Positions 33,180-46,255 of a DNA stretch of 64,000 nucleotides are shown here, in pieces; within the stretch, counting starts at the first letter, position 1; each line of letters begins with the position of its first letter. Origin of the DNA: Nephromyces sp. MM_2019 (taxonomy: Eukaryota; Apicomplexa; Aconoidasida; Nephromycida); contig JADHZB010000775.1 in NCBI GenBank assembly GCA_015657535.1, forward strand, positions 1 to 64,000, written 5' to 3'. The position numbers and the translations under genes are program-made. The notes below the pieces were generated by a model that worked only from the letters and a program-made list of their open reading frames with translations, ran no database searches and had not been told where the DNA came from.

Positions 33180-34693
33180 TTGGTATGGGGTAAACGGCGC
33201 AGCAAGCCCGAAGTTCGTGACCTTACCTATCATGAAAGTTCCAAAACTACTCTCTTTAGGAGCATAATTGATGGAATAAATAATATCTATGGGCTGTAAG
33301 TAATAGCAGCCTGCGTCAATTTCATTAGCAATTGTCCTTGAAATCAAGGATCTCCACACCAGTCGGACCATAACTGTCAATATTTCTCAAGTATTTTCAA
33401 AACAGCTTTATATGTTTATTACGCTTAGGTACGAAGGCTCCAGTTTTTTCACGCATCGGAAAATAACAAATTCTGATGGTGCTGTTACTGCCCGTCGAGG
33501 TAAAAAGATGCCTCCCTTTTCTCTCTGCATTTTGTCCAGTAGCAGATGTAGCACTCTATAACAGAAGTCTAGAAATTTGACTTTTAGATTATTTATCGGG
33601 GTAAAAGGCATTTTTTGTAGTGTGAACTGCTGTAGTAAACTAAAAAATACAAACTTCAGTAAGCAGTATGATGACTAACCTTTAATACGAACATTAGAGC
33701 CCCTCACAAGGCTTATGAAAATGGGTATTAGCGTAAAACAATGCATATCCATTATTACGCGGGGTTGCTAGCCATTACATACATCAAAAAATTTCCGACT
33801 TATTACAACCAGTGTACCACTATCCTTATTTCGGCATAAAGTACTTAACCTCATTAGCAAAAGGAAAAAGGATTGATGCAACAGTTGAAGAAGTTACCTT
33901 GGGGGAACCCCTAGCTAATCCTGAAAAACTGTGACAGATACTAAATTTTACATGTTGAAACTATTGTGAAAGAGTGCTTGTATCTCTCGATAACCTCAGC
34001 AGCTTCTCGGAATATAATCCATTTGTCCTCCTAAAATGGAACATGTCAACCAAGCTTTATGGATGCATATATGGCTGCAATTAAATTTAGGGAAAAATCA
34101 TGGGTAGCACCGATACAACACTTTCTTAAATAAAAAGCATATCTGATAAATAGTGAGGTGCTACTTCGCTGAAGCTTTAACCTTTCGATAAGTTCAAATA
34201 ATTACAACGATAATATGCAAACCCAGGTAATCATAGGAGGCCCTCAGTCATGGATTTATTCTCGAGATAGCTGTTTTAGGTATTATATTATCATGAGGTA
34301 TGTTTTGGCGCTAAACTAAACAGGTTATATACCAAAGCAAGCTAACGTTAGTGTTTTTATTACTAACGCAAAGGACAGAGTAAGCTAAAGATGCTGTTAC
34401 CCTTAATCAGCACTTCCTAAATTTGTTAAATCGTCGTTATAGCAACTCAGTAGATATTACATCCCCTCTTTTTTGTGTGTTACAGCTCTTCAAGTTTTTT
34501 CATATGGTTTGCGTTTTACCCATCTAGGCAAGGAAATAAGTTTTAATCTTGCAGGTTTCAGCTCGAAAATTCTTTTTGGTTAAAAAGCAGGAAAAAGCTG
34601 GCTATCAATTTGTTGACATGCTTCCCAGTATTTCTTATTATTCGGCAGCAGAAAGGGTTTACGACGCAGAGCTTAAATTCCCCAGCTGGTTGA
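33180..34693 (+). CDS. Unidentified protein, 3' exon chain
   Basis: Not recognised. Six plus-strand exons agree in phase: 33180-33295 (donor GTAAGT), 33429-33499 (GTAAAA), 33540-33566, 33858-33930, 34003-34044 and 34555-34693 (acceptor ATCTTGCAG, stop TGA). They encode about 155 residues: a basic polar part (WGKRRSKPEVRDLTYHESSK), a middle with YEGSSFFTHRKITNSDG, then EYNPFVLLKW and near the end a hydrophobic segment LAINLLTCFPVFLII. A second frame of the last exon is also open to 34728, so the C-terminus is ambiguous. It may be the 3' part of the 30.4-kb chain or a separate gene. Not similar to a family I know. Confidence 0.38.
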
Positions 34694-37066
34694 AATTGAA
34701 ATTACCTAAAAAAGCTGGTGACAGATGAAGGTTACCATGTACATCGGCAAAGAATGCTGGATCTTGAGTGCAATAACTAACACCTGCTTGCATGCTTTAT
34801 CAGAAATGAAGTAAGCAGGGCTGTGTAGCACCTGAATAGGCGCTGAAATATTTGCTTATTCCATTTGAGCATTTACATGTATTTTAATTATCAGCCGAAA
34901 GTTTCCCTGTCTATTATGAAGTTCTTCAAACCTCAAAAAATCAAAAACCTACTTGGATTCTGAAATTCCTGAGGCTATTTGGAAATTGCATTGAACTCAG
35001 GAAAATACTCCGAAAGCAGAGCAAATCGTGCACAAATTGAGAAAGACGAGAGCAAGCATTCGTGTTTTATGAATGCCTTGCATACCACTTTAAGAATACT
35101 ATACAAACATTATAGGTATTGGGGCTCATGTGCTTATGACCCGTCGAAGGATGCGTACTCCAGCATGTGAAGGTGTCTACCCTTATTGTAGACCGGTAAC
35201 TATGCGGCCATGAGAAAATATACAAGTTTAAAACTTCTGGAAATATTGCATTTCCTCTACAGATTTTCTAAGCAACCATTTTCTAAGTAGTAACTTTGTT
35301 TCCAACGGCGTTAAGCGCTCCATAGCACAGTTATGCATTTTCCTTCCGAGGCGGCCTTGACGTTGCTCAAATCCTCGATATATATGTTTTTAATTACTCA
35401 ATCTTCCGGGGAGATAGGATCTCTGAGTCTTCACATGGGCGCGCTACAAATTTTCAGCGCCTTCTGGTGTTACATAAATGTGCGTCCACCGGAGCAAAGC
35501 GTCTAATGCGACGCTGAGTCAATGGAAATTAAAATCAACTTTTTGTCAATCAATGCTCATGTCCACCAAGTACCGATGAGCTGTAATTATAGCGGTATAA
35601 CATCTCGGCTAATCAGGTAAACCAAGGAGCGACCTGTGCTAGGACCATTGCAAAAGCGGCTGAATGCGTATTTTTTCTCCCCACAAACTATAATGACCGG
35701 GCGCATCTCTAGCCATCTATAGTACGCATTTCATATTTTAATACAGTCCATATTCGATTTACTGATTACTTGTCGTTTAAACACGGTGGTTTTTTTGTTA
35801 TGAGCGTGTTCCAAAGTAGGCCTAGTCTCCGGATGAGTATAGCCGCCTGGAGCATATACACGTGGCGATGTTCCAACCTTAATTGTACTGATAACTACGC
35901 GGAGAGCAGACTAGGCAAGGGTAGGCGTTGACCTATGTTGTAGGGCTACCTGCTTCTCACACTGTCGCAAGGGAATTCCAACCACAGTTAAATTTCACTC
36001 TGATTGGCTAAATGCTGAGCACTTAGTTAATGGTTTAAACGGAAAACTTTCCGACATATTTGCTAGCAAAAATTGCTGGGTCATGCTACATAATGCTGCC
36101 TAGCTTCAGAAGGCGATAAACGCGTAGCTTCTCAACTATTTCAAGCTGGAACACTACTAGCATGCAACTAATTTAATTCTATGTGCAATAATGCCAGTGA
36201 TAGCTTTAATTTTAAGGTGCTTGCACGGTAAACCAGAATAGCAGTATAGAGCTAGCTGCTCATCACATTGGGTCATTACTCTAGTAGTGTCAGCAATGTT
36301 AGCCTTCTATATTATCGCTGATAGAATTAAAGCAGGAAATTTTATGCTCATCAAGTTAGGTGATATATTGCCAATTTTAATCAAAAACGGCTAATTCAGT
36401 TTGTCGAGTGCGCCACAAAGGTTTCATAAATTATGCATACAGTTTCAATGACTCTTCAAATTTTGTTAACATGAGAGCAGAAACCTTGGTTTGCTTGCAT
36501 AGTATCAAAGACTAGCGCACTGGGTTTCATTAGTGTGCTGAATTCCTTTGAAAAATAAATTTTTTGTAAATAAATAGAGCCGATTCGAAAACTTAGTTGA
36601 CACAGTTGACTATTCGAGGAGACTATGTTGATGATATAGTTAGCGCTGATGCTTTTAACTGCGTTATTGGAAACAATAGTTTACTCACCTTGCACACTGA
36701 GGTCATAAAATGCGAAGTACAGATAGGCGTATTTTTTGCTTTCGATATTTTTTTGGCAAGAAACGGCGATGACCACGCTGTATGCTTAGAGCAGATGAGA
36801 AGCTCAGCAACGTTAATCTAGGAATGCAATCCCTTCTTGGTCAATATTCTTTAGCTTCAAAACAGTATTACAATAATAACCATGCGAGTAACTTGAACCA
36901 CACCTAGCCTGAAAATAAAAACCAAAATTAATTTGTAAGATGAGTATTCGTCTTGTGGGTGGAAAATAAATTAAACTGCGGGGGCTGGCAAAAATTGAGT
37001 ACCTATAAAGAATGAAGCATATGAAAAACCTGCGCCTTTGAAGCGCTCCAACTGGGAATCGGTATC
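34694..37066. other. Largely non-coding; one possible exon
   Basis: The segment 36597-36821 (plus) is open for 74 codons after an ACTTAG acceptor and ends in TAG; it could be a terminal exon (LTIRGDYVDDIVSADAFN at its start) but no upstream partner was found. Another exon-like piece lies at 34997-35060. No motif recognised. Confidence 0.3.
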
Positions 37067-40054
37067 ATGCCGCCGCGAGCGCTCTTCCTCGCAGGGTAAA
37101 ACTCTAAGGTTTCGTTAGATTTTCAAATCATATTTTTCCATTTTTTAAGTTGGGGCATTGTCAATCGATTACTTATAATGGCACGTAGAGATATATGGCA
37201 GCAAACTGGTTTGATAACTTCACACAAATTTTAAGAATATATTTTCTATAGCTTTAGTAACGTGAATTTTGTAATATAATTTTATGGTAGGAGCAACTTA
37301 AGTTTTACACTGAAATAAAAACATGGGTTTTCTAATTACAGCCCTGAAAGTGCTGCGGGAACTTACCGGTTGAAGTACCTTGAAAGCATCCTCGGAGACA
37401 AGCTTTGCTGCCCGGAGCTGCATGTCAGGACCACTTTAATTGTTCAAATCAGCGTGTGCAGCGTAGTGTTACTAGCCCTCGCAGCAGCAAGCGGGTAAAA
37501 AAACAAAAAAGCTGACACGGCAGCCCATAAAGCCTTGTGAACTTTGAAAAATCTGCCGCTTATACACTCATTACTTCGGGTCGTTAGCTTTAGGGCACTA
37601 GTTAGAGTTTGTAACTACAACAATACGCCATCAATGGTGGTGCACACACGGATTACAGTTGAAGCATGAAACAGTTGAGCTTCCACACACGCATTGCGTT
37701 TGTTACAAAGTGACATAGTTAATTTGATTTCTCGCTTGTTGATTTATTGCCTTAAGCAGTGTAATTTTTTCAAATTTCATATTGCATAGCATTATAATTT
37801 TTCTATCATGTGCCATATTTTGTTCTCAGGATATTAGGCATGACAGAGCAATGGCTAGCTTCCGCTATCTTATCTTGCGTTTCGGTGAGATATACCCTTA
37901 AAAAAGTTGGGCTGTTACTATAGCTATAACCACGTTTTCATCTTCAGACTTTTGTTCAGTTAGTTAGAACACATTTTGAAAAATTCAACTTTCGTGGAGT
38001 TGTAACAGCTAGCAGCATGATAACTTTGAGCGTTGGCAGTGAGGCAAAACGAATGGAAGTCTTGATGTGTAAACAGCCTGCGAATCAATTATCAACTATA
38101 GCGTCTTTATGTATTACTTTAACTTCACCTGAGCTAGAACTGCCACATTTCTAAGACTATCAATCCGTTATCCAAGCCATTTTCGGTCAGGTGATGTAGC
38201 CTATTTTATTTTGGGGTATGCATTGCGTTCTTTTGTTTTAAGATGGAAATAGCTAGTCATATCCATATACTGATAAACCTCGCTATTATTACATTGCACA
38301 CGGCATGTCTTTCGAAGTGCATTGAATTAACTTTTTATCCACTATTTCACATTTAGGTGGTCTTCTGCTTGCTGCTTTACTTTTTCGCCGGAAGAGTAAT
38401 TGGAGCCATTACGCTGCGGCAAGCTACAAAAATTGCCCAGCAGGCATATGATGAGTTCCGTCCCAATATTATCATAGCTGCATCCTTCGGAGCAGTTGTC
38501 CTTTTCAACATGAACTTGGCACTACATCCTCTGGTAGGGGATCTGAATACTTTGCTCTATATTTAGGCTGAGGAAAAGTTTTGTGAACACAATAAACTTG
38601 GCGAGACTAGGCTACACAGCAAAAAAAATTAGAAAAATATCTGAAGAAAATTTTTAATTTAACTGCGCAGCTCGTTTAACTTAATTATTTCCCCTAATCT
38701 GCTTGCAGCTTCTATTTTCTCCCGCCCAAGATGCTTATCATCGTTACATCGGCTCTAAAAAATATCCTTCAATACAGCAATTTCCATACGTTTTAATTGT
38801 TCACGGTAATCCATAGAATTCTTTAACTGCTCTAGTTTATTGCCACCTAGCTCAGTTGCTAAATTATAAGTCATGCTAAATACTGAAAGTTATATTATCT
38901 CAAAACTTGAGGTTTTATTTTTGTAAATTAAAAGGTCCCATTCCGCATTAATTATGCAGGTATTTTTTTGTGGCGCTGAAAAATTCCTCTTATTCTCATT
39001 TTTGTAGGACATTACTGTACATACCTTCATATTAGGTGCAAAAAATTAGCTTCTTATACCACTTTTTTAATGCATGCACGACTACAATTGTTTTCGGCCC
39101 TTGTGGTGACATAGCAAACGCTGATAACTTACTGAGCCTTATGAAAAACACCCTCGCTCAGTCATGATTAGCAAATTAGAGACTCACAAATTTTGATTCA
39201 AAGGCTCATCAAATAATTTCCTCACACTTCAGGCAATGCAGATACAAGCGTTCCCCTAGGGCACTCCATTAGATTGGTAGAGTCTGCAGATCTTGGAAAG
39301 TGTCGCTTGGAGGTTATTGGTAGGCTAAGGCAAAACCACCATTCTTTTTGACTTACTGTAGCCCAAAGTTTAATAAAAAAATTTCATCTAGTACTAGAAA
39401 ATCGATATGCTGTTGTCGCTTCCTCCGAGAGTATTCATGAAGTTTCTAAGGTTCTAAAGCTAAGCATTTCTTTGTCCCTAAATAAAACCATACCAAACAA
39501 AGTATACCTGTCATCATATTGTCAAGAAATACATTAATTTTATCTGCTTGAGAACACAAAATCATTGTTTTATAGATTCCTGGTTTGATTAGGCTCACAG
39601 CAGTCAAACCTTAATTTTTGTTCACCAAACTGCTTAAGTTTTCTAATAAGAATTTTTCTTGCTTATTTGTTTATGAATTCAAACCCTTTCAGGGTGGTAT
39701 CCACAAACACTCTTACACCTCTTCATGGTTGATGTCATTCCACAATGTTTTAGCGTACCGCTTTTAGCTTCAGCGCTATTTTAGATACTTCAAACCATTA
39801 CCAAAAGCATGCTACCTTTAACAGAAGATGACCACAGCTTCCATAGTCTTACGGAAAACGATTACAGGTGAGCCTTAAGATAAAAGAGCTGATCCCAGTA
39901 AATAACACCAGTTGTATATTTTATAAGTAAAAATGCAAACCGGAAGAACTTTTTTTTCAGAGACATGATAAAGGAAGTGTACAACTCCGGAAAAAAGAGT
40001 GATGCAGTACGAGACTCTTCACCGCAGGCTTTAAGCGATTCTGAATCTGCCTGA
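37067..40054 (+). CDS. Alpha/beta hydrolase, small serine-hydrolase type
   Basis: Hydrolyses an ester or related bond by a Ser-Asp-His triad; substrate unknown. Eight exons: 37067-37095, 37342-37423, 37830-37884, 38406-38533, 38709-38805, 39233-39319, 39825-39867, 39961-40054. All phases agree and give 204 residues plus TGA. The start MPPRALFLAG is the first strand and oxyanion loop. The nucleophile elbow is AASFGA with Ser82, after strand PNIII; the acid is Asp134 in VLIVHGNADTSVP, a classic loop; the base is His163 in EDDHSFHS. Length and motif order fit the compact YqiA/FSH-like hydrolases of about 200 residues. Odd points: the elbow is A-x-S-x-G instead of G-x-S-x-G, and the first exon is only 29 bases. 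The acceptor at 38406 was chosen because the nearby one at 38357 breaks the phase. No signal or membrane segment, so cytosolic. Confidence 0.85.
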
Positions 40055-42159
40055 AGTATAGTAAATCATAGAATAGAAAAAAATTTCTGGTCTCTCAAAT
40101 GCTTTAGCTGCTTATCATTCCTTTAAAATAAAATTAGACTTTGAAATGCTCTATAATTCGTGAGGGCAGAAGCCTGCAGCGAAGTATGATGGTACAGGGT
40201 GTGGAGACTGCTGTTTCAATTTTGTAATTTGAAATCAAGGAAACAGCCGTGATTACCCTTCCTGTGTTCCTGTCAAATAGACAAGATTGCTATAATTGTG
40301 TTTTTAATCTACGAAGATGCCGCCAAATTTTACTGATATAGTACACCCACCCCTAATTGAAGGTACAGTCTAATTATATATGCTCCTCGCATACTGCCAT
40401 ATGAAAAAAAAAATGTTCATCTAACGATGCCGGTGAGTAAAAGAAGCTCATCGCGTGCAGTTGTCATATTTACTGATATGACCCCGTAAAGGCTTAAACA
40501 AATATTTTTTGAAAGCAATAAAAAACAATTTAATGTCCATAGCGTGTTTATCCTTAAAAATAATGGCATCAGAATATAGCGAAGGAGATACATGATTGAA
40601 AGTGCAAGAAGTAAGCGCTGCACAGATTTAAGCCCAGTTAAAGATATGAATCTTGTTTGTGTGTCTCTATTTGCCGCTAAGTAAGGTTTCATTATCGGGG
40701 CCTCACGAAGCTAAGCAAATTTAAACGATAAGCTACGCTAGTTACGTAACTAGCATCATAAGTATTATCGCTAATCAACGCAGGCGTTATAATGGTTGCT
40801 ATAGTTTCCTAGAAGCGAACCCTAGTTTCTTAATGGGCTGCCACTATATGTTTTGTCGAACACGATTAGTAGCTGCACCTATCTTTTCGCTTAAAAAAAG
40901 ATACAAAAATATTAAAAGCTCGAGCTAGCTTTAAGGTTTTCATTTGTAAACTAGCAAAACAAATGCGTGAAGTAATCGAGGGTCTGCGCATCTGTTACGT
41001 TGCTGGGATGCCAGTGTTACTTTCTGGCTAATCGCTGCATGACTCATTTACGTACGCACTTGAGCAGTGTCATGAATTTGATAAGAATGTCGATGGTGCT
41101 GTTTGTAACTCTAACGGGATATAAGCAAAGGGTTTAGAATACTCTAAGATGAGCATATTGTGATCGTGTATCATAGTTATGAGTGTAATACGGCACGGAT
41201 GCGACACTAGCGAAAAAGCGTAATAGCGTGCAACTCTTGTATAACAATTATTTATTGACTAGCGCCCGAAAAGTTTTTTTCTGCTTCAAAGATTTTTGCC
41301 TTTTGATGGTATAAGAACAGAATTAAAGCGCTCGTTTTATCTCAACAGAAGAATGAAATCTCAGCATGTCTTGCGCTGAGCACTATAAATAATGACGTGT
41401 GAACCATAGTGCATTTTAATTGCAATGCGAAAATATCCACATTTGATGAAAAATTCCATCTAATTAAAGGTAGCTGCAACATGTTGATTATGGCAAGTTA
41501 AATTTGGTAGAGAAAAAGAGCAAGATTTTTTTCCTCTTGCTGCACGTTTGAGCCATGTAATAGCTGGAGCTTCATAAATTTCTACTTGCTAGGGATCCAA
41601 TGGAGACTAGGTATACCGCGCGGGCGCTATGCCAGGGAATAACTTTCCATGTGGCTGTAGCCAGGCAGTCGCTGAGCGCCTCATTCTTCCTAGAAAAAAC
41701 TCTGTTGAAGTAAATTTATTGCCCGTATAGACTGCCTTCCAGTCGCAGCGTGTCCTACAACAATACAGCGCGCGCGCCTATATGATTTCAGTAAGATGTA
41801 TCTCCATCACGGTAGCAGTAGTGTAGGTACCTGAATTTATTTCCCCCGCATTGCTACAATTCGCTATTTATACATATTTATTTCGAAGCATGCGGGACTT
41901 GGCTTTGCTGTCACGGTATAATTACTAGTTTACCAAGAGCTTAGTGGCTTTGATAGATTAGGCACATCGCTGACAACTAGCTTTTCAGGATTCAAATCCC
42001 TTCTTGAATTTGGATCGGCGATGCATGCCCGTCAAAAGATATTACTCCTAATGCTGGTGAGAGTCGCTAATAATATATTGCGAGATTTAGCTGGTGGAGA
42101 ACCCGACGTAACAAGATTATGACAACTGCGGTTGAGCTCCCTTACAAGCGGGTCTTTTA
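40055..42159. other. No supported gene
   Basis: A minus-strand ATG ORF of 91 codons (40417-40692) is hydrophobic and may be composition-driven. No exon chain, RNA gene or repeat was recognised. Confidence 0.35.
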
Positions 42160-44365
42160 TTAGCTGAAAAGCATCACCACATTTCCTTCCTCACTTTCAT
42201 TCAGGGGTATTAAGGGATTTCGCATTAAAATATATAAAAAGTAACTTTGATGCAGTACAAATATTCTCCAATTCTCGCGAGAAAATTTTTTAGGAAGAGT
42301 AATTAGCAGTTCGTATAATAAGCAACACTGCAGACCTGCCATACGGGGCGAAGTGACTACACCACAACACAAAAAGTATGCAGCTTCACGCTACTGTTGA
42401 ACTCCATCACGATATTCACCACAGGTACTGACATGCTCTTATATATTTCCGACAGCATATACTTCTTGAAGTATATAGCATTTAGCATGAGTATAGCTAG
42501 AACGCAGTGGCGTCATCTGACACCCAAGAGACTCCGATATCACCAGTTTCGTAATCTTTTTAATTAGCAACGAAAAGGCTCAGAAAATCCGCTCTATGTC
42601 TTTTACAAATAAGTGGTAGTTGCTAATATTGGCATAATAAAAATAAGAGCGCCCGAGCAGTTTGCATACTGACAAGAAAAACATTAATTTCTATATGACA
42701 AAGCGACTTGGAACTATGCTGATATGAATTATATTGTCCAGTTGCATTGCCTTTAAAAAACACCAAAGTTCCCCTTGAAATGAACACGGTACATAAGTTT
42801 CTGAGTTAAAATTTAGTGGAAAACTCAGCAGAATTTTTACATCTTCTACATAGTATTTGAGGAATGACAAGCAAGAATCTATTCACAAAGGTACCAATTT
42901 TGGCACGTGCTATAAGCTAAAAAACTGAAAAAAAACTATCAGTGGAGGTACACTATATGCTACGGATAAAAAGGCAGCCTCTAGTGAAAAAGCATCCTTT
43001 CATGTAGCATTCAGCACTAGGAGCAACATAAAGTACATATGTTCAGCGGTGCTTGAGATCGTTAAAGCAGTAAAAGTAACACTAAGAATAGACCGGCCGA
43101 TGGCCAACAGAAAGTCATGCACAGTTAAGCGTTCCTATTCTCACTACACTACTCAGAGGCATGACATACCCCGTTTATATAGCCCAATTTACCATCTGCA
43201 CCTTTCTTCTCAATGCACAAAGCTCCGTACACTCTGTATGATGGCTGATGAAGGTCGAACCGGTGAAATTAAACACGAAATTGGTGCTTTCCCCAGAAAT
43301 TTTTAATGGAAACAGGCCTATTACACATTTTCCTCCTTCTGAAAAGATATTTTAAGCCACTTTTCCACAAAAGGCATATCGGGCCTACGTGATACTGGTG
43401 AGGTTCGCTGGTGCATTTGTGAAGCTATAGCAAGTGTCTAAAGTAAAAATGAAATACCAGGGGTTAGTTTACGTACCAGTAATGGTATGCATTAACGATG
43501 CTCAAGTTACATCAGCGTTGCCGCACAGGCAAAGAAATCACCAACATGACTTAAAAATTAGTTCTTCTCGAAGAGTAGCTCGAAAGAAAGATTTTGGGTT
43601 TGAGTCAATTTCATACGCGGCAAGAAAGATGGTGCTGTTTCAGCAAACTTTTTGGCAGAAGCTACAATGCATCTGGTAATCTGGGCTACTCAAGACTACC
43701 CCGTATACGGGCATTTACCATGAGCTATAGCATTCTAGGAAATATTGCCAATGAAAAAGGGGCTGCCCGTTGTCATACACATATTACACCAAGTGGCATG
43801 CCCTCACCAAGCATGTACTGTTTCAGTTACTACCAGGTGGTCAGGCCGGTTTCATCTCTGGCAGCAAACTCGCAAGTAATCGTCACGCTGCCTATTAACG
43901 CGTGCACGGCACTGCCGGCTTAATCGGAGCTGTATCCCGACTATTTGGCTGCTTATTCGCAGCTGCAGTGACAATAAACTTCATTTTAACGTAAAGTTGA
44001 ATCCTTCAGTCGGACAAGCAGATCTTGCAACTTCAATTGATCCTGCAACCATTGAGTAAATCGCTTTGTGCTCCCATTACTTAGCTAATGTTTGCAACAA
44101 ACCCTTCGTAAATCCTTAAAAATATCTCGAGATTCATCGCTTTTTTGATTCTGCAACATATGCCTTCAGCTGAGCGTGGAAATAAACTAATGAACGAGCG
44201 GAGAGAACATACCAGATCACTTAAAAATCTGTTCTGGGCTTTTTTCTGAGGCAGAAACATAACTGTACGGAGATCTTTTGATGTAAAGTAGTAAAATACC
44301 ACCTCAGCAACGAGCCTAACTTCTTCCAGCGGATCAGTAGCCTGGAGAGCTTCTGGTAACATCAT
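42160..44365 (-). CDS. Possible unidentified gene, exon fragments
   Basis: Not recognised. The minus strand has an ATG exon 44365-44213 (51 codons, phase 0, donor GTATGT) reading MMLPEALQATDPLEEVRLVA and on into a charged helical sequence. An excellent acceptor (TTTATTGTCACTGCAG) lies about 240 bases downstream with an open basic segment in the right phase. A segment 42339-42160 after CTGCAG (YELLITLPKKFSRENWRIF) ends in TAG-free sequence to a TAA-type stop and could be the terminal exon. The connections between them are not resolved. The 43.4-43.9-kb stretch is open on both strands, which makes strand choice there unsafe. Confidence 0.3.
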
Positions 44366-45683
44366 TTAGGAAAATTTTAACTATTTTTATAGCCATGACC
44401 TATACCTACGCCTAGCTGTACTCTCACCGGTTGCAACATTCACAACAGTATACGGAGGTGGATTTACATCATTAAATCCCGGTAGCTAAGGGAATATAAT
44501 CTAAGATTCAAGCCTCTTTTTCGCGTATGAAAATGACTACCCTAATGGCTTTCGCATCCTGATGTTCCGAAAGGCATGATAAAAACAAGAGTTCAACCAT
44601 CACGAAGATTGCGCACTTCATCTTCTTCAAATCATGATCATAGCACAATGATTATCAAAGCCGTTCCGAAGGTGCTGCTCAAGCGCTGAAGTGTATATAT
44701 TTATCATAAATCCATGCCGTGCTCACTAATATAGCGATAGCGCATACTCTGCTCGGGAAGCCAAGTACATAACACAACCCAGATTTTTACAGACATCCGC
44801 TAAACTAGAAAGAAACCTAAAAACAGGTAACTCTTACGGTTTTTCTAAAACTTCAGTATCTGAGCAATTTTCAAAATAACAGCTAAATAATACAGTGCCG
44901 TATATTAGCGTTTCTTATAGGCCTTAGATGGCAATCCCATTGTAAGTCATAATGTATGTACACCTGCTCAACTTTAGCATTACAATAATTATAATTCAGA
45001 CAGGCTATCATAAAATAGCGTTAGAATGAGCATAGGGACTGAGCAGACATGCACCTATAGAGCACACATGACTTTCAAGCAGATTTGAGCAAGGAAAGTA
45101 AAGGTTTGGTCAAGTTGACGCTTAACAAATATAAAAAAAGTCGCTTAAACACAGGGTATACAGCCAGAAGCAAAAAGTCATTAAAGCGCCATAGCCACCA
45201 GATGAAAAAGTGAGAATTCATGCTTTGCCTCTAGCTTGAAAAAGGCGGGCTCACCACAGGTAAGTCACAAGTATTATTAGTATATCACGGACAAGCTTCT
45301 ATTATCGTAAATAGTATCACATTAAAATGCAACATACCAAAAGCACTATTTGTACACTACAGCATCCCGGGTAAGGAAAGACTTACAAATCATTTTTATA
45401 TGAAGAGCACGTAATTTATTAATGAAACCGTGCAAGAATAAGCGACTTGAACAACTAAAAATCTCAGCACCTGGTTTTTGAAGAGAAAACCCTGTCAAAG
45501 GGTTCAATCACTTCAAGTCGCATATGGAAGTTATTAAATATTGTAGTAATAGACTTGAATCTGAAGTTTTCTCATTTGATTTACAATTTATAGAGTACCA
45601 ATAGTTGTGCTAATACCAGGAAAAAATCCACTTGATGTGCCATAAAATTTGGTTGCGCCACACATAAAAATACAGTGGAATCG
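44366..45683. other. Intergenic, no gene seen
   Basis: Nothing recognisable on either strand. Separates a possible minus-strand gene start at 44365 from the plus-strand secreted-protein gene at 45684, so a divergent promoter region is possible. Confidence 0.35.
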
Positions 45684-46255
45684 ATGAAAAGTGCTGGAGT
45701 ATTGTTGCTTGTAATCCTCCATTGTTTAAGCATGGTACTGTCGGAGGAACAAATGGCACCAGGTAAGAGCAGCAAAAATCTTATCCTACAAGATTAAATA
45801 GATACCTCAAACCGCAAAATAACAACTATACAGCGCAATTTTAGACTGAAGAATGCAAGCGCGGATGAGATAAACCAATTCGGCGAAAATAATTACGTCA
45901 TTTCCGCTTCGCAGAAGCTGAGGAAAATGGAAAAATTAAGCTTCCTATCCTAAAAGAAGCAAAGGAAATTCTGGGAGATCTTGCAACAGTTGCCAGTGAA
46001 CCCAACGACAGCTTAATCACATTTGCATGCCGGGAAGAACACGAAGCATGCCAAAATTCTGAAGAGTGCTGCCGCGCAAAGGAGATCACAGGGGCTGTCC
46101 TAAAGTGTGTGAGGAGTGAGTGTATACCGGTACAGCATACTTTATTACCAGCATTTTATGAAATATTCAATTATCGCCGTACAACTAACACAACCAGATT
46201 AGATATTATAAAACCGAAAACAGTCGCAGATTTACGGACAGATTTCTTTCCATAG
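45684..46255 (+). CDS. Secreted cysteine-rich protein, knottin-like pattern
   Basis: Two exons, 45684-45762 (donor GTAAGA, phase 1) and 45915-46255 (acceptor CCGCTTCGCAG, stop TAG), encode 139 residues. The start is a textbook signal peptide: MKSAGVLLLVILHCLSMVLS, cleavage likely near residue 20. After a charged stretch (27-60) come six cysteines at 65, 72, 78, 79, 91 and 96, spaced C-x6-C-x5-CC-x11-C-x4-C. This is the order of inhibitor-cystine-knot (knottin) domains, which are small secreted folds with many roles (protease inhibitors, channel ligands, defence peptides). The role here is unknown. A basic tail of 41 residues without cysteine follows. A GTGAGT donor just before the sixth cysteine (after about 46112) could instead splice to a further exon and change the C-terminus. 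No neighbour hints at function. Confidence 0.55.

Noticed and set aside
40417..40692. Minus-strand 91-codon membrane protein
   Set aside because: Hydrophobicity follows from T-rich sequence; no motif or splice partner found. Not excluded.
43434..43923. Plus-strand ORFs of 81 and 109 codons
   Set aside because: The minus strand here has equally good open segments with splice sites, so neither strand can be chosen.
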